Source: Halovulum marinum
GTDB taxonomy: Bacteria > Pseudomonadota > Alphaproteobacteria > Rhodobacterales > Rhodobacteraceae
Assembly (NCBI RefSeq): GCF_009697225.1
Contig: NZ_WIND01000007.1
Span: forward strand, 1-64,000
Length of the DNA stretch: 64,000 bases
Direction: 5' to 3'
A program made the position numbers and the translations under genes. The stretch's first letter is position 1. Each line of letters begins with the position of its first letter. Under the pieces are notes generated by a model. That model saw nothing but the letters and a program-made list of their open reading frames with translations, made no database searches and had not been told where the DNA came from. This document shows positions 40,933 to 53,068 of this stretch, in pieces.

Positions 40933-41450
40933 CAACTGGTCAGCTCCGGCCCGCAGCTGGCGGGCACGTCCGAGATCTGCGTCACGGTCTGGATCGTGCC
41001 GACGCTCATGCCATCCGCCAGCATCGGGATCACCAGGATCCGGCCGTCCGAGCGCACGTGTCGGAAGCAGCTGTATTCGCCGCTGGACCAGTCGAAACAG
41101 AAGATGCCGTCGGCCCAGGACCAGTTGCCGTCCATGCAGGTGCCGTCGGCGAGCCGGATCCACACCGTGTCCGAGCCGGTGTCGTAGGTTTCGCGCGCCC
41201 AGACCTCGCCGCCGATGCTGTAGGTGACGGTGCGGCCCCGGACCAGGGCGCGCCAGTCCTCCTTGGCGATGTCCGCCATGCCGGTCTCGGCCCCGTCCTG
41301 CGTGTCGGCAGGTGCGTTTCCGGGCGCGTTTCCGGGCGCGTTTCCGGGCCGGTCGGCGGGCGACTCGGCGGGATCGGCGGGATCCAGCGCCAGCGCCGGC
41401 GCGGCCGCCAGAGCCGCCGTCCACAGGATGAATGTCAGCAATCTGCGCAT
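40932..41450 (-). CDS. Secreted protein of unknown function (paralogue 1 of a tandem pair)
   Basis: A 172-residue exported protein. The signal peptide is about 1-21 (cleavage after ALALA-like sequence). A low-complexity linker with three PGNA repeats (about 34-46) is followed by a domain like that of the next gene: GRTVTYSIGGEVWARETYDTG, WIRLADGTCMDGNW, DGIFCFDW and SCFRHV. Four to five cysteines suggest disulfides in the periplasm. ATG 41450 follows AGGGGGA. Function unknown. Confidence 0.75.
   Translation of the reverse strand: MRRLLTFILWTAALAAAPALALDPADPAESPADRPGNAPGNAPGNAPADTQDGAETGMADIAKEDWRALVRGRTVTYSIGGEVWARETYDTGSDTVWIRLADGTCMDGNWSWADGIFCFDWSSGEYSCFRHVRSDGRILVIPMLADGMSVGTIQTVTQISDVPASCGPELTS
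41314..41349. repeat. Three exact 12-bp repeats encoding PGNA linker
   Basis: GCGTTTCCGGGC is repeated without change at 41314, 41326 and 41338. Being a multiple of three it keeps the frame, and is a candidate length-variable linker in the secreted protein. Confidence 0.85.
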
Positions 41451-41649
41451 CGGTCCCCCTTCGATTTGCCATATGTCCGCCGTTGCGCGGCTCAGGTCAA
41501 GCGGGCACCGGGTTTCCGATCCGCGCTGCCTCGACGGCATCGGCCACGTTCGCTGTCCGATCCGGTGCGCGACCGGTCGCTTTGGGGCTAGGACAGGGGC
41601 GCGCGCGCATCCTACTGTGCCATGGACACATCCGGAGACGAAAGCAGCG

Positions 41650-43338
41650 ATGGCACCACTCGACGAAAAGCGCGGCGTCTGGAAACAGGGCCGGGGCAAG
41701 GGCCGGCCGACCCCCAAGGGCCGCCAGCCGCAGGACCAGGCCCTGGCCGAGGTGCGCCGCCTGCTGGGCGACCGGCCGCGCCGCCGCGACCTGCTGATCG
41801 AGCATCTGCACCTGATCCAGGACGCCCACGGCCACCTGTCCGCGGCGCACCTGGCGGCGCTGGCCGACGAGATGCGCCTGGCGCAGGCCGAGGTTTACGA
41901 GGTGGCGACCTTCTACGCCCATTTCGACGTGGTGAAGGAGGGCGAGACCCCGCCGCCCGCGCTGACCGTGCGCGTCTGCGATTCGCTGTCGTGCGAGCTG
42001 GCCGGCGCGCAGGCGCTGAAGGCGGCGCTGGAGGAGGGCCTCGACCCGGCGCGGGTGCGCGTCGTGCGCGCGCCCTGCATGGGCCGCTGCGACACCGCCC
42101 CGGTGGCCGAGGTCGGGCATCACTTCGTCGACCGCGCCACCCCGGAAGGCGTGTTGGCCGCGGTGCGCGAGGGGCGCACGCACGCGCAGGTTCCCGGCTA
42201 CGAGGCGCTCGACGCCTACCGTGCGGGCGGCGGCTACGCTGTGCTGGCGCGGCTGCGCGCGTCGGGCGATCCCGAGGCGGTGCAGGCGCAGGTGCTGGCG
42301 TCGGGCCTGCGCGGGCTTGGCGGCGCGGGCTTTCCGTCGGGCAAGAAATGGAGCTTCGTGCGCGCCGCCGAAGGGCCGCGCTACCTGGCGGTGAACGGCG
42401 ACGAGGGCGAGCCGGGAACCTTCAAGGACCGCTACTTCCTGGAACGCCAGCCGCACCTGATGCTGGAGGGGATGCTGATCGCCGCCTGGGCGGTGGATGC
42501 CGCGCGCTGCTACGTCTACATGCGCGACGAATACCCGGCGGTGCTGGAGATCCAGCGCCGCGAGATCGCGGCGCTGGAGCGCGCCGGCCTTGTGCCGCCC
42601 GGCTACATCGCGCTGCGCCGCGGCGCCGGCGCCTACATCTGCGGCGAGGAGAGCGCGATGCTCGAATCGATCGAGGGCAAGCGCGGCCTGCCGCGCCACC
42701 GGCCGCCCTATGTCGCGCAGGTCGGCCTGTTCGGCCGCCCGACGCTGGTGCACAACGTCGAGACGCTGCACTGGGTGGCGCGGGTCTGCCGCGAGGGGCC
42801 GGAGGTGCTGTCGTCGGTCGAAAAGAACGGCCGCACCGGGCTGCGCAGCTTCTCGGTCTCGGGGCGGGTGGCGCGGCCCGGGGTCTACACGCTGCCCGCC
42901 GGCGCGACGATCGCCGACGTGATCGCGGCCGCGGGCGGCATGGCCGCCGGCCACGCGTTCAAGGCGTACCAGCCGGGCGGGCCGTCCTCGGGCCTGCTGC
43001 CGGCGGCGCTGGACGACGTGCCGCTGGACTTCGACATGCTGCAGCCGCACGGCAGCTTCATCGGTTCGGCCGCGGTGGTGGTGCTGTCGGACCGGGACAG
43101 CGCGAAGGCGGCGGCGCTGAACATGCTGCGGTTCTTCGAGGACGAAAGCTGCGGCCAGTGCACGCCCTGCCGGGTCGGCTGCGAGAAGGCGGTGAAGCTG
43201 ATGCAGGCCGAGCGCTGGGACCGGAACCTGCTGGAGGACCTGTGCCAGGCGATGGCCGACGCCTCGATCTGCGGGCTCGGGCAGGCGGCGCCGAACCCGA
43301 TCCGGCTGGCGATCAGGCACTTCCCCGACGAGGTCTGA
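41650..43338 (+). CDS. NuoE-NuoF fusion: NAD+-dependent formate dehydrogenase beta-type diaphorase
   Basis: A 562-residue iron-sulfur flavoprotein. The N-terminal thioredoxin-like [2Fe-2S] domain (about 30-185) has ligands C110, C115, C143 and C147. The NuoF part (about 200-555) has the FMN/NADH regions GLRGLGGAGFPSGKKW, NGDEGEPGTFKDR and GAGAYICGEESAMLES. A SLBB segment follows, then the [4Fe-4S] motif S-C501-GQ-C504-TP-C507. Such fusions are diaphorase subunits of soluble NAD-dependent formate dehydrogenases or related hydrogenases. No formate dehydrogenase alpha subunit or complex I gene is adjacent: secreted paralogues lie upstream and ftsY downstream. It is an orphan here; its partner must be elsewhere. 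Confidence 0.88.
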   Translation: MAPLDEKRGVWKQGRGKGRPTPKGRQPQDQALAEVRRLLGDRPRRRDLLIEHLHLIQDAHGHLSAAHLAALADEMRLAQAEVYEVATFYAHFDVVKEGETPPPALTVRVCDSLSCELAGAQALKAALEEGLDPARVRVVRAPCMGRCDTAPVAEVGHHFVDRATPEGVLAAVREGRTHAQVPGYEALDAYRAGGGYAVLARLRASGDPEAVQAQVLASGLRGLGGAGFPSGKKWSFVRAAEGPRYLAVNGDEGEPGTFKDRYFLERQPHLMLEGMLIAAWAVDAARCYVYMRDEYPAVLEIQRREIAALERAGLVPPGYIALRRGAGAYICGEESAMLESIEGKRGLPRHRPPYVAQVGLFGRPTLVHNVETLHWVARVCREGPEVLSSVEKNGRTGLRSFSVSGRVARPGVYTLPAGATIADVIAAAGGMAAGHAFKAYQPGGPSSGLLPAALDDVPLDFDMLQPHGSFIGSAAVVVLSDRDSAKAAALNMLRFFEDESCGQCTPCRVGCEKAVKLMQAERWDRNLLEDLCQAMADASICGLGQAAPNPIRLAIRHFPDEV

Positions 43339-43355
43339 TCCTCCGATCCGGCGGA

Positions 43356-43372
43356 GCGCCCGTTCCGGGCGC
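43356..43372. promoter_or_regulatory. Hairpin after the NuoEF-type gene
   Basis: A perfect 7-bp stem GCGCCCG / CGGGCGC with TTC loop, 18 bases after the stop. Without a T-run it is at most a weak or Rho-assisted terminator. Confidence 0.35.
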
Positions 43373-43484
43373 AAGTCCCCTGCCGGAGCGGCGTTGGCGC
43401 GACGCCCGCGGCCGCGCGCCCGACGGGCTTCCATCTTGCCCGCCGGCGTATTAGGTGGGTCAGGATTGGCAAGGGGGCGCGCGC

Positions 43485-44567
43485 ATGGCGTTTTTCGGCA
43501 AGCTCAGGGACCGGCTGTTCAAATCCTCGGCGCGGCTGGAGGAGGGGATCGACGCGCTGGTCGAGGAGGCCCCCGCCGCGCCGGCGCCGCCGGCGCAGGA
43601 GCCTTCGCCCGATGCCGCCCCGCCCGATGCCGCCGCACCCGTGGGGCCCGCGCCCGCGCCGCGCGCCGGTCTGCTGGGCCGGCTGACCGGCCGCGCCCCG
43701 GCCGAGCCGCAGCGGGTGCTGGACGATGCCATGCTGGAAAGCCTGGAGGAGCTGCTGATCAGCGCCGACATGGGCGTCGAGACCTCGCTGAAGGTGGCCG
43801 CCAACATGGCCGAGGGGCGGTTCGGGCGGCGGCTGGGCGCGACCGAGATCAAGCGCCTTCTGGCCGACGAGATCGCCGCGATCCTCGATCCGGTGGCCCG
43901 GCCGATGCCGCTGTTCCCGAAAAAGCCGCAGGTGGTGCTGGTGGTCGGCGTCAACGGCTCGGGCAAGACCACGACCATCGGCAAGCTGGCCAGCCAGTTC
44001 CGCGCCGCGGGCAAGTCGGTGGTGATCGCCGCCGGCGACACCTTCCGCGCCGCCGCGGTCGAGCAGCTGCAGATCTGGGGCGCGCGCGCCGACGTGCCGG
44101 TGATGACCGCGCCCGAGGGCAGCGACCCGGCCAGCCTGGCCTTCGACGCGCTGGCCCGCGCCGAGGCCGAGGGCGCCGACCTGCTGATGATCGACACCGC
44201 CGGGCGGCTGCAGAACCGCAAGGACCTGATGGAGGAACTGGCCAAGATCGTCCGCGTGCTGCGCAAGCGCGATCCCGAGGCGCCGCACAACACCCTGCTG
44301 GTGCTGGACGCGACCACCGGGCAGAACGCGCTGGAGCAGGTGCGGATCTTCCGCGAGGTGGCCGATGTCACCGGGCTGGTGATGACCAAGCTCGACGGCA
44401 CCGCCAAGGGCGGGGTGCTGGTGGCGCTGGCCGACCGGTTCGGGCTGCCGATCCATGCCATCGGCGTCGGCGAGCAGATCGACGACCTGCAGCCGTTCGA
44501 CCCGGCCGAGTTCGCCGCCGCGCTGACCGGGCAGTCTGCGGCGCAAGGCGCCGGCGGCGCGGCCTGA
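43485..44567 (+). CDS. ftsY: Signal recognition particle receptor FtsY
   Basis: A 360-residue GTPase that docks SRP-ribosome complexes at the membrane. An acidic, Ala/Pro-rich A domain (about 20-75) precedes the NG domain. G motifs seen: GVNGSGKTTTIGKLA (155-169), the insertion box AAGDTFRAAAVEQL, DTAGR and TKLDGTAKGG. The A domain is short, as usual in alphaproteobacteria. ATG 43485 lies 8 bases after GGGGG. Convergent with the mgtC-like gene, two bases apart. Confidence 0.96.
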   Translation: MAFFGKLRDRLFKSSARLEEGIDALVEEAPAAPAPPAQEPSPDAAPPDAAAPVGPAPAPRAGLLGRLTGRAPAEPQRVLDDAMLESLEELLISADMGVETSLKVAANMAEGRFGRRLGATEIKRLLADEIAAILDPVARPMPLFPKKPQVVLVVGVNGSGKTTTIGKLASQFRAAGKSVVIAAGDTFRAAAVEQLQIWGARADVPVMTAPEGSDPASLAFDALARAEAEGADLLMIDTAGRLQNRKDLMEELAKIVRVLRKRDPEAPHNTLLVLDATTGQNALEQVRIFREVADVTGLVMTKLDGTAKGGVLVALADRFGLPIHAIGVGEQIDDLQPFDPAEFAAALTGQSAAQGAGGAA

Positions 44568-44569
44568 CC

Positions 44570-45052
<483 letters not shown>

Positions 45053-45102
45053 GGCGATGGACTATGGGGCGGGGTCCGCCGGCTTCAAGGGACGGCGCGG
45101 CC

Positions 45103-46008
45103 ATGGGCGAGGTGATCGCCGGGCTGGCCGGAACCCCGCAGGGCGCGACGCTGGCGATGGCGCTGGCGCTGCTGTCGGCGTTCTCGCACGCGATCTTCGG
45201 CGCGCTGCAGAAATGGCGCTTCGACCCCTGGCTGACGCGCGGCGCGATCGACGGCTTCTACTGCCTGGGCGCGCTGCCGGTGGCGCTGCTGGTGATGCCC
45301 TGGCCCGAGCCGCACGTCTGGCCGATCCTGGCCGGCGCGTTCGTGATCCACACCGCCTACAAGTACGTGCTGGCGATGGCCTACGAGCGCGCCGCCTACA
45401 CCGTGGTCTACCCGGTGGTGCGCGGCACCGGTCCGCTGGTCACCGTGCTGGGCGCCTGGATCGTGTTCGCCGAGGTGTTCACCCTGGTCCAGTGGGGCGG
45501 CGTGCTGCTGCTGTCGGGCGGCATCTTCGGGCTGGCGGCGTGGAACCTGTCGCGCACAAACGTCGACCGCGGCGCGCTGCAGGTGGCGCTGGCGCTGGCT
45601 TTCGGCACCGGGATCATCGTCGCCTGCTACACCGTCTACGACGCCTGGGGGATCCGCTCGACGGTGAACCCGTTCACCTTCCTGGCCTGGTTCTTCGTGG
45701 TCGACGGGCTGGCGTTCCCGTTCCTGGCGGTGCGCCGCTGGCGGCGGCTGGCCAATCCGCCGTCGGCGGTGCCGCTGCTGGCGCGCGGTTTTCTGGGCGC
45801 GCTGATCGCCTATGTAAGCTTCGGGTCGGTGATGCTGGCGACGCGTCTCGACAAGGTGGGTGAGGCCGCGGTACTGCGCGAGACCTCGGCGGTGTTCGCC
45901 GCGCTGATCGGCTGGGTCTTCCTGAAGGAGACCGTGGGCCCGGTGCGGGCGCTGCTGATGGCGCTGATCGCGCTGGGCGCGGTAGTGGTGGAATTTGGCG
46001 GTGGCTGA
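45103..46008 (+). CDS. EamA-like (DMT superfamily) membrane transporter
   Basis: A 301-residue protein with about ten predicted helices in two halves of the EamA/DMT type (LLSAFSHAIFGALQKW... and ...ETSAVFAALIGWVFLKE). The ETSAVFAALIGxxFLKE stretch is a common ending of these permeases. Substrate cannot be told. ATG 45103 is chosen over 45064 because similarity starts there; neither has a strong ribosome site. It sits between ftsY/mgtC and ispZ, six bases before the latter, so they may be co-transcribed. Confidence 0.85.
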   Translation: MGEVIAGLAGTPQGATLAMALALLSAFSHAIFGALQKWRFDPWLTRGAIDGFYCLGALPVALLVMPWPEPHVWPILAGAFVIHTAYKYVLAMAYERAAYTVVYPVVRGTGPLVTVLGAWIVFAEVFTLVQWGGVLLLSGGIFGLAAWNLSRTNVDRGALQVALALAFGTGIIVACYTVYDAWGIRSTVNPFTFLAWFFVVDGLAFPFLAVRRWRRLANPPSAVPLLARGFLGALIAYVSFGSVMLATRLDKVGEAAVLRETSAVFAALIGWVFLKETVGPVRALLMALIALGAVVVEFGGG

Positions 46009-46014
46009 GAAAGG

Positions 46015-46623
46015 ATGTCGGGAATGGCGGCGAAGGAGCTGAACCCGCTGGTGAAGGTGGCGCTCGAACTGGGGCCGGTGGCGGTCTATTTCCTGGCCTA
46101 CCAGCTGTTCCAGGACAGCCCGGTCGAGATCGGCGGGCGCAGCTATGGCGCGGTGGTCGCCGCCACGGCGGTGTTCGTGCCGCTGATGCTGGCCAGCCTC
46201 GGCGTCAGCTGGGCGCTGACCCGCAGCCTGCCGCGGATGTCGGTGTTCACCGCGATCGTCGTGGTGGTGTTCGGCGGGCTGACGGTCTGGCTGAACGACG
46301 ACACCTTCACCAAGATGCGGCCCACCGTGGTCTACGGTCTGTTCGCGCTGATCCTCGGTGTCGGGCTGTGGGGGCAGGGGCGGTCGTACCTGCAGTACCT
46401 GATGGGCCCGGTGATGCCGCTGAGCGACGAAGGCTGGCTGGCCTTCACCCGCAACTGGGTTGTGTTCTTCGTGTTCATGTCGGTGTTCAACGAGTTCGTC
46501 TGGCGCGTGCTGGGCGAGGAGGCCTGGATCTGGCTCGACAGTTTCGGCCAGTTCCTGCTGACCGTCGGCTTCCTCGCGACGCAATATCCGCTGCTGCGCA
46601 AGCACATGCCCGAGGATGGCTGA
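46015..46623 (+). CDS. Inner membrane-spanning protein YciB/IspZ (septation protein A)
   Basis: A 202-residue membrane protein with about five helices. Family segments: LELGPVAVYFLAYQ, VFGGLTVWLNDDTFTKMRPTVVYGLFALIL, LSDEGWLAFTRNWVVFFVFMSVFNEFVWR. It is implicated in cell-envelope and division integrity in enterobacteria. ATG 46015 opens the frame; ATG 46024 has a better-spaced AAGG and is a good alternative. Convergent with ccmG. Confidence 0.92.
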   Translation: MSGMAAKELNPLVKVALELGPVAVYFLAYQLFQDSPVEIGGRSYGAVVAATAVFVPLMLASLGVSWALTRSLPRMSVFTAIVVVVFGGLTVWLNDDTFTKMRPTVVYGLFALILGVGLWGQGRSYLQYLMGPVMPLSDEGWLAFTRNWVVFFVFMSVFNEFVWRVLGEEAWIWLDSFGQFLLTVGFLATQYPLLRKHMPEDG

Positions 46624-46644
46624 GCGCGCGTCTGGGTCCGTGCC

Positions 46645-47232
46645 TCAGTCCAGCGCGACGCCCAGCAGCGGCTGGAAGCGCGTCTCGTAGACGGCGCGGG
46701 TGATCGGGCCCGGATGACGCAGCAGGACCTTGCCGTCGGCGTCGATCACGAAGGTCTCGGGCAGGCCGTATATGCCCCAGTCGATGCCGGCGCGGCCGGC
46801 GGCGTCGACGCCCACCGCGGTGAAGGGGTTGCCCAGTTCCCGCAGGAAGCCCAGCGCGTCCTCGGGCTGATCCTTGTAGTTGACGCCGATGATCGGCACG
46901 CCGGCCTCGGCCATCGCCTCCAGCGTCGGGTGCTCGGCCCGGCACGGGCCGCACCAGCTGGCCCAGAAGTTCACCAGCTTGATCCCGTCGGCGGTCAGCG
47001 CGTCCGGCCCCGGCGCGGGCACGCCCAGCCCGTCGAGCGGCGGCAGCTCGAGCGCCGGCGCGGTGCGGCCGGCGAGGGCGCTGGGCAGCTCGTCCGGCGC
47101 CTCGCGCCACAGCCCCATCAGCAGCACGCCGGCGAAGGCGAGGAACAGCACCGGCGGGATCAGCAGCAGCCAGTTGAAGCCGCGACGCCGCTTGCCGGCG
47201 GTGCCGGCGTTTCCGGACAGGTTCTCAGACAT
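46645..47232 (-). CDS. ccmG: Thiol:disulfide interchange protein CcmG/DsbE
   Basis: A 195-residue membrane-anchored periplasmic thioredoxin that reduces apocytochrome c during maturation. One N-terminal helix (about 20-42), then the redox motif WASWCGPCRAEHP and the cis-proline region YGLPETFVID. It is the last gene of the minus-strand ccm cluster and overlaps ccmD by eight bases. Confidence 0.93.
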   Translation of the reverse strand: MSENLSGNAGTAGKRRRGFNWLLLIPPVLFLAFAGVLLMGLWREAPDELPSALAGRTAPALELPPLDGLGVPAPGPDALTADGIKLVNFWASWCGPCRAEHPTLEAMAEAGVPIIGVNYKDQPEDALGFLRELGNPFTAVGVDAAGRAGIDWGIYGLPETFVIDADGKVLLRHPGPITRAVYETRFQPLLGVALD

Positions 47233-47383
47233 GGCTTCGTCCTTGCTTGGCCTCGGCCCGGCGCAGCGCGCGGCGCACGCGGCCGGCGCGCAGCACGCTG
47301 TGCGCCACCAGCAGCCCGATCAGCAGCCCCGAGGCCGCATAGGCGCCCAGCACCGCGCCGGCGTAGTCTCCCAGCTCCGGCAT
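47225..47383 (-). CDS. ccmD: Heme exporter protein CcmD
   Basis: A 52-residue single-helix membrane protein (MPELGDYAGAVLGAYAAS start, helix about 8-31, basic C terminus RRALRRAEAKQG). Small but in its conserved place between ccmC and ccmG. CcmD helps release holo-CcmE from CcmABC. Starts one base inside the ccmC stop (TGATG). Confidence 0.88.
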   Translation of the reverse strand: MPELGDYAGAVLGAYAASGLLIGLLVAHSVLRAGRVRRALRRAEAKQGRSHV

Positions 47384-48126
47384 CACGCCACCTCCTCGGC
47401 CAGGCGGCCGGCGCGCAGCTCCAGCGCGCGCAGCCGGCGAAGGCGGATCTCGGTCCGGGTGCGCAGCAGCACCAGGGTCACGAACAGCAGCACGAAGCCG
47501 GCCATCGACAGCAGCAGCGGCAGGTAGAACACGTCGGCGACGTTCTCCTCGGCGTCCAGCGACAGCGACGCGCCCTGGTGCAGGCCCTGGTTCCAGAACA
47601 GCACCGCATAGCGCGACAGCAGCGCGAAGACCGAGCCGACCAGCGCCAGCGCGGCGGTCAGGTCGGCGGCCTTCTCGGGGTCCTCGACCGCCTCCCACAG
47701 GGCCATGTAGCCGAGGTAGAACACGAACAGGATCAGAAAGCTGGTCAGCCGCGGGTCCCAGGCCCACCAGGTGCCCCACATCGGCTGCCCCCACAGCGCC
47801 CCGGTGACCAGCGCCACCAGCGTGAAGGTCGCGCCCACCGGCGCCGCGGCCCGCGCCGCCAGCGCCGAGACATGGTGCCGCCGCACCGCCCAGATCAGCG
47901 AGGCGACCAGCATCATGATCCAGGCGTTGATCGCCATCAGCGCCGCGGGCACGTGCAGGTAGATGATCTTGACCGTGGCGCCCTGGCGGTAATCGTCCGG
48001 GGTGAAGAAGAACCCCCAGACCAGACCGGCCCCCAGGCACGCCGCCGTCAGCGCCCACAGCGCGGGCATCGCGCGCCCGGACAGGCGCATGAACTCGACG
48101 GGGTTGGCGTATCTCCACAGCGACAT
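47383..48126 (-). CDS. ccmC: Heme exporter/ligation protein CcmC
   Basis: A 247-residue inner-membrane protein with six helices. The tryptophan-rich heme-handling motif is WGQPMWGTWWAWDPRLTS. Histidines in the periplasmic loops (KIIYLHVPAA and NQGLHQG) fit heme ligation. It attaches heme to CcmE. The start at 48126 follows a 167-base gap from ccmB, so it may have its own promoter. Confidence 0.95.
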   Translation of the reverse strand: MSLWRYANPVEFMRLSGRAMPALWALTAACLGAGLVWGFFFTPDDYRQGATVKIIYLHVPAALMAINAWIMMLVASLIWAVRRHHVSALAARAAAPVGATFTLVALVTGALWGQPMWGTWWAWDPRLTSFLILFVFYLGYMALWEAVEDPEKAADLTAALALVGSVFALLSRYAVLFWNQGLHQGASLSLDAEENVADVFYLPLLLSMAGFVLLFVTLVLLRTRTEIRLRRLRALELRAGRLAEEVA

Positions 48127-48293
48127 GCGCAACAGGTAATCCGGGCCGCCGCGGCGCGCAATGCGGCAAAAATCGCGCCGCCGTGATCTGCGCATCCCTC
48201 GGGCGTGGGCGGGCCGCTGCCGCTGGATCGACTGCAGCAGGCAGGCCGGCGACAGGGCCCGGCTCGCGGGGTCGCGGTCGGGGGTCTGGGACG

Positions 48294-48950
48294 TCAGCGG
48301 ATCTGGATGCGCAGGATGCGGGCCGCGGCGAACGGCGCGGTGGCCAGCACGGCCAGGCTCAGCGCCGCGGTCAGCGCCAGCGCCGGCACCGGGTTCTGGC
48401 CGTCGGCGGCGGCGACCACGGCGCGCGCGCCGAAGATCAGCGTCGGGATGTAGAGCGGCAGCGTCAGCACCCCGGTCAGCAGTCCGCCGCGGCGCAGGCC
48501 CAGGGTCAGCGCGGCGCCGACCGCGCCCAGAAAGCTCAGCGCCGGGGTGCCGACCGCCAGCGCCGCCACCAGCCAGGGATAGGCCGCGGCCGGCAGCTGC
48601 AGGGTCAGCGCCAGCAGCGGCGCGATCGCCGTCAGCGGCAGGCCGGTGGTCAGCCAGTGCGCCAGCGCCTTGACCGCGGTCACCGCCTCCAGCGGCAGCG
48701 GCGACAGCGCCAGCGCGTCCAGGCTGCCGTCCTCGAAATCGGTCTGGAACAGCCGGTCCAGCGTCACCAGGCACGACAGCAGCGCCGCGATCCAGATCGT
48801 GCCCGGCGCGACGCGCGACAGCGCGCCCGGCTCGGGGCCGACGCCGAACGGCACCAGCAGGATCACGATCAGGAAGAACACCAGCCCCTGCATCGCGCCG
48901 CCGCCGGCGCGCAGCGTCAGCGCCAGCTCGCGCGCCAGCAGCGCGCTCAT
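48294..48950 (-). CDS. ccmB: Heme exporter protein CcmB
   Basis: A 218-residue inner-membrane protein with six helices ([37 protein letters not shown] start, [15 protein letters not shown] later). Membrane partner of the CcmA ATPase. The start overlaps ccmA by four bases. Confidence 0.93.
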   Translation of the reverse strand: MSALLARELALTLRAGGGAMQGLVFFLIVILLVPFGVGPEPGALSRVAPGTIWIAALLSCLVTLDRLFQTDFEDGSLDALALSPLPLEAVTAVKALAHWLTTGLPLTAIAPLLALTLQLPAAAYPWLVAALAVGTPALSFLGAVGAALTLGLRRGGLLTGVLTLPLYIPTLIFGARAVVAAADGQNPVPALALTAALSLAVLATAPFAAARILRIQIR

Positions 48951-49603
48951 GCGCCCGGCTCCGCCAGGAACGGGTCGGCCTCGGTTCGGTGCCGCGCGGC
49001 GGCGGGCTGCAACCGCAGCGTCTCGGCGGCGACCGGCACCGGCAGATGGGTGGCGATCAGCGCCATGCCGCCGCGCGCCAGATGCTCGCCGATCAGCCGC
49101 CCCAGCGCCGCGGTGCTGTCGGCGTCCAGCGACACCGTGGGCTCGTCCAGCAGCCACAAACGCGCGCCGTCGACCGCCAGCCGCGCCAGCCCCAGCCGCC
49201 GTTTCTGGCCTGCCGACAGCCGCCCGGCCAGCCGCTCGCCGAAGCCGCCCAGCCCGAAGGCGGCAAGTGCGCCGGCCGCCGCGTCGGCGCGGCCGTGCAG
49301 CCGCGCCCAGAATCCCAGGTTCTCGTCGACCGTCAGGCCGGGCTTCACCGCGTCCAGATGGCCGGTCAGCGCCACCGCGCCGTCGCTGGCCCAGGGCGCG
49401 GCGCCGTCGAGCGCGATTCGCCCCTCGGGGCGCGGGCCCAGCCCGGCGATGGCGCGCAGCAACGTCGTCTTGCCGGCGCCGTTCGGTCCCTGCAGCAGCA
49501 GCGCGCCGCCGGCGGGCACGGTGAACGACACCGGTGCGAACAGCCTGTCCGCACCGCTCCGGCAGGTCAGATCCTCTGCGCTCAGCGTCATCGCGCCAGC
49601 CAT
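48947..49603 (-). CDS. ccmA: Cytochrome c biogenesis ATP-binding protein CcmA
   Basis: A 218-residue ABC ATPase: Walker [18 protein letters not shown], signature [14 protein letters not shown] (LSAGQ, as usual for CcmA), Walker [13 protein letters not shown] and switch ATHLP. It releases holo-CcmE from the CcmCD complex. ATG 49603 or the in-frame ATG 49591 could start it. Divergent from acnA with a 162-base shared promoter region. ccmE, ccmF and ccmH are not in this window. Confidence 0.94.
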   Translation of the reverse strand: MAGAMTLSAEDLTCRSGADRLFAPVSFTVPAGGALLLQGPNGAGKTTLLRAIAGLGPRPEGRIALDGAAPWASDGAVALTGHLDAVKPGLTVDENLGFWARLHGRADAAAGALAAFGLGGFGERLAGRLSAGQKRRLGLARLAVDGARLWLLDEPTVSLDADSTAALGRLIGEHLARGGMALIATHLPVPVAAETLRLQPAAARHRTEADPFLAEPGA

Positions 49604-49765
49604 ACCCGGAACGCACCGCTTGGCAAGGGCTGGACCGCCGCACGGATTTTCTGTATGCCATCGTACACAAATTGTTTCGGCCGCCTTGCGACCTACCTTT
49701 CAAAGCGGCTAGAGAAGCGCCAAGCCAGCCTTGTACCAGCCATCCAGCCACAGAAGGGGTGTCCC

Positions 49766-52543
<2,778 letters not shown>

Positions 52544-52566
52544 TCCGCCGGCACGGCAAGACCTGG

Positions 52567-52594
52567 AAAGGCCGGGCCGCGCGCCCGGCCTTTT
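52567..52594 (+). terminator. Rho-independent terminator after acnA
   Basis: AAAGGCCGGGC (52567-52577) pairs with GCCCGGCCTTT (52583-52593), followed by a further T. Stem of 11 bp ending in the T-run. Confidence 0.85.
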
Positions 52595-53068
52595 CCGTTG
52601 CCGGGTGGCGCCGCGCGGCGTGAAATCGGGGGATCTCACCGTGAAAACGCCGTCAAGTTGCTGAATTGCAGGAAGATCATTTCCTGAAACTTCGTGACCG
52701 CCTCCCGAAGGCGCAAGCGGGCGTGGGGCACCTGTCCCGGTCCTGTCCCGGTCCGAGAACGGCAGGTCGGCCTCGTGCGACACGGATGCGTTGTCCAGGA
52801 CCTGGTAGCAGAACCGCGACGAGGCGATGCCGGCCGGACCGGTCTGGGCGTGGCCGGCCCGGTCCGCCGTGTGGCGCACGCCGGCGCCGGCGCTTCGGGC
52901 AGGGCCGCCCCGCCGCGGCGTTCGGCGGCCCCGGCGAGCGGTCGCAGCGGCGCGGCGCGTGGCCGGCACCGCGAAACGCGCGGCCGCCCGGCCGCCGCGC
53001 GCGCGGCGCGATCTTGCTGGCGCGGCGGCGCCGCTCTGCTAGGCTGATCCGGTCCCGCGGGGGTCCGG
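52595..53068. other. 474-base spacer with no supported gene
   Basis: Open frames exist on both strands but show no family features. It contains the dyad CAGGAA-N6-TTCCTG (52669-52686) and a doubled CTGTCCCGGTC near 52731-52752. A minus-strand stretch at about 52700-52830 (YQVLDNASVSHEADLPFSD) looks protein-like and may be a decayed gene, unrecognised. Confidence 0.4.

Noticed and set aside
41650-43338. Complex I subunits nuoE and nuoF
   Set aside because: The two parts are fused and no other nuo gene is present; a soluble dehydrogenase diaphorase is the better fit.
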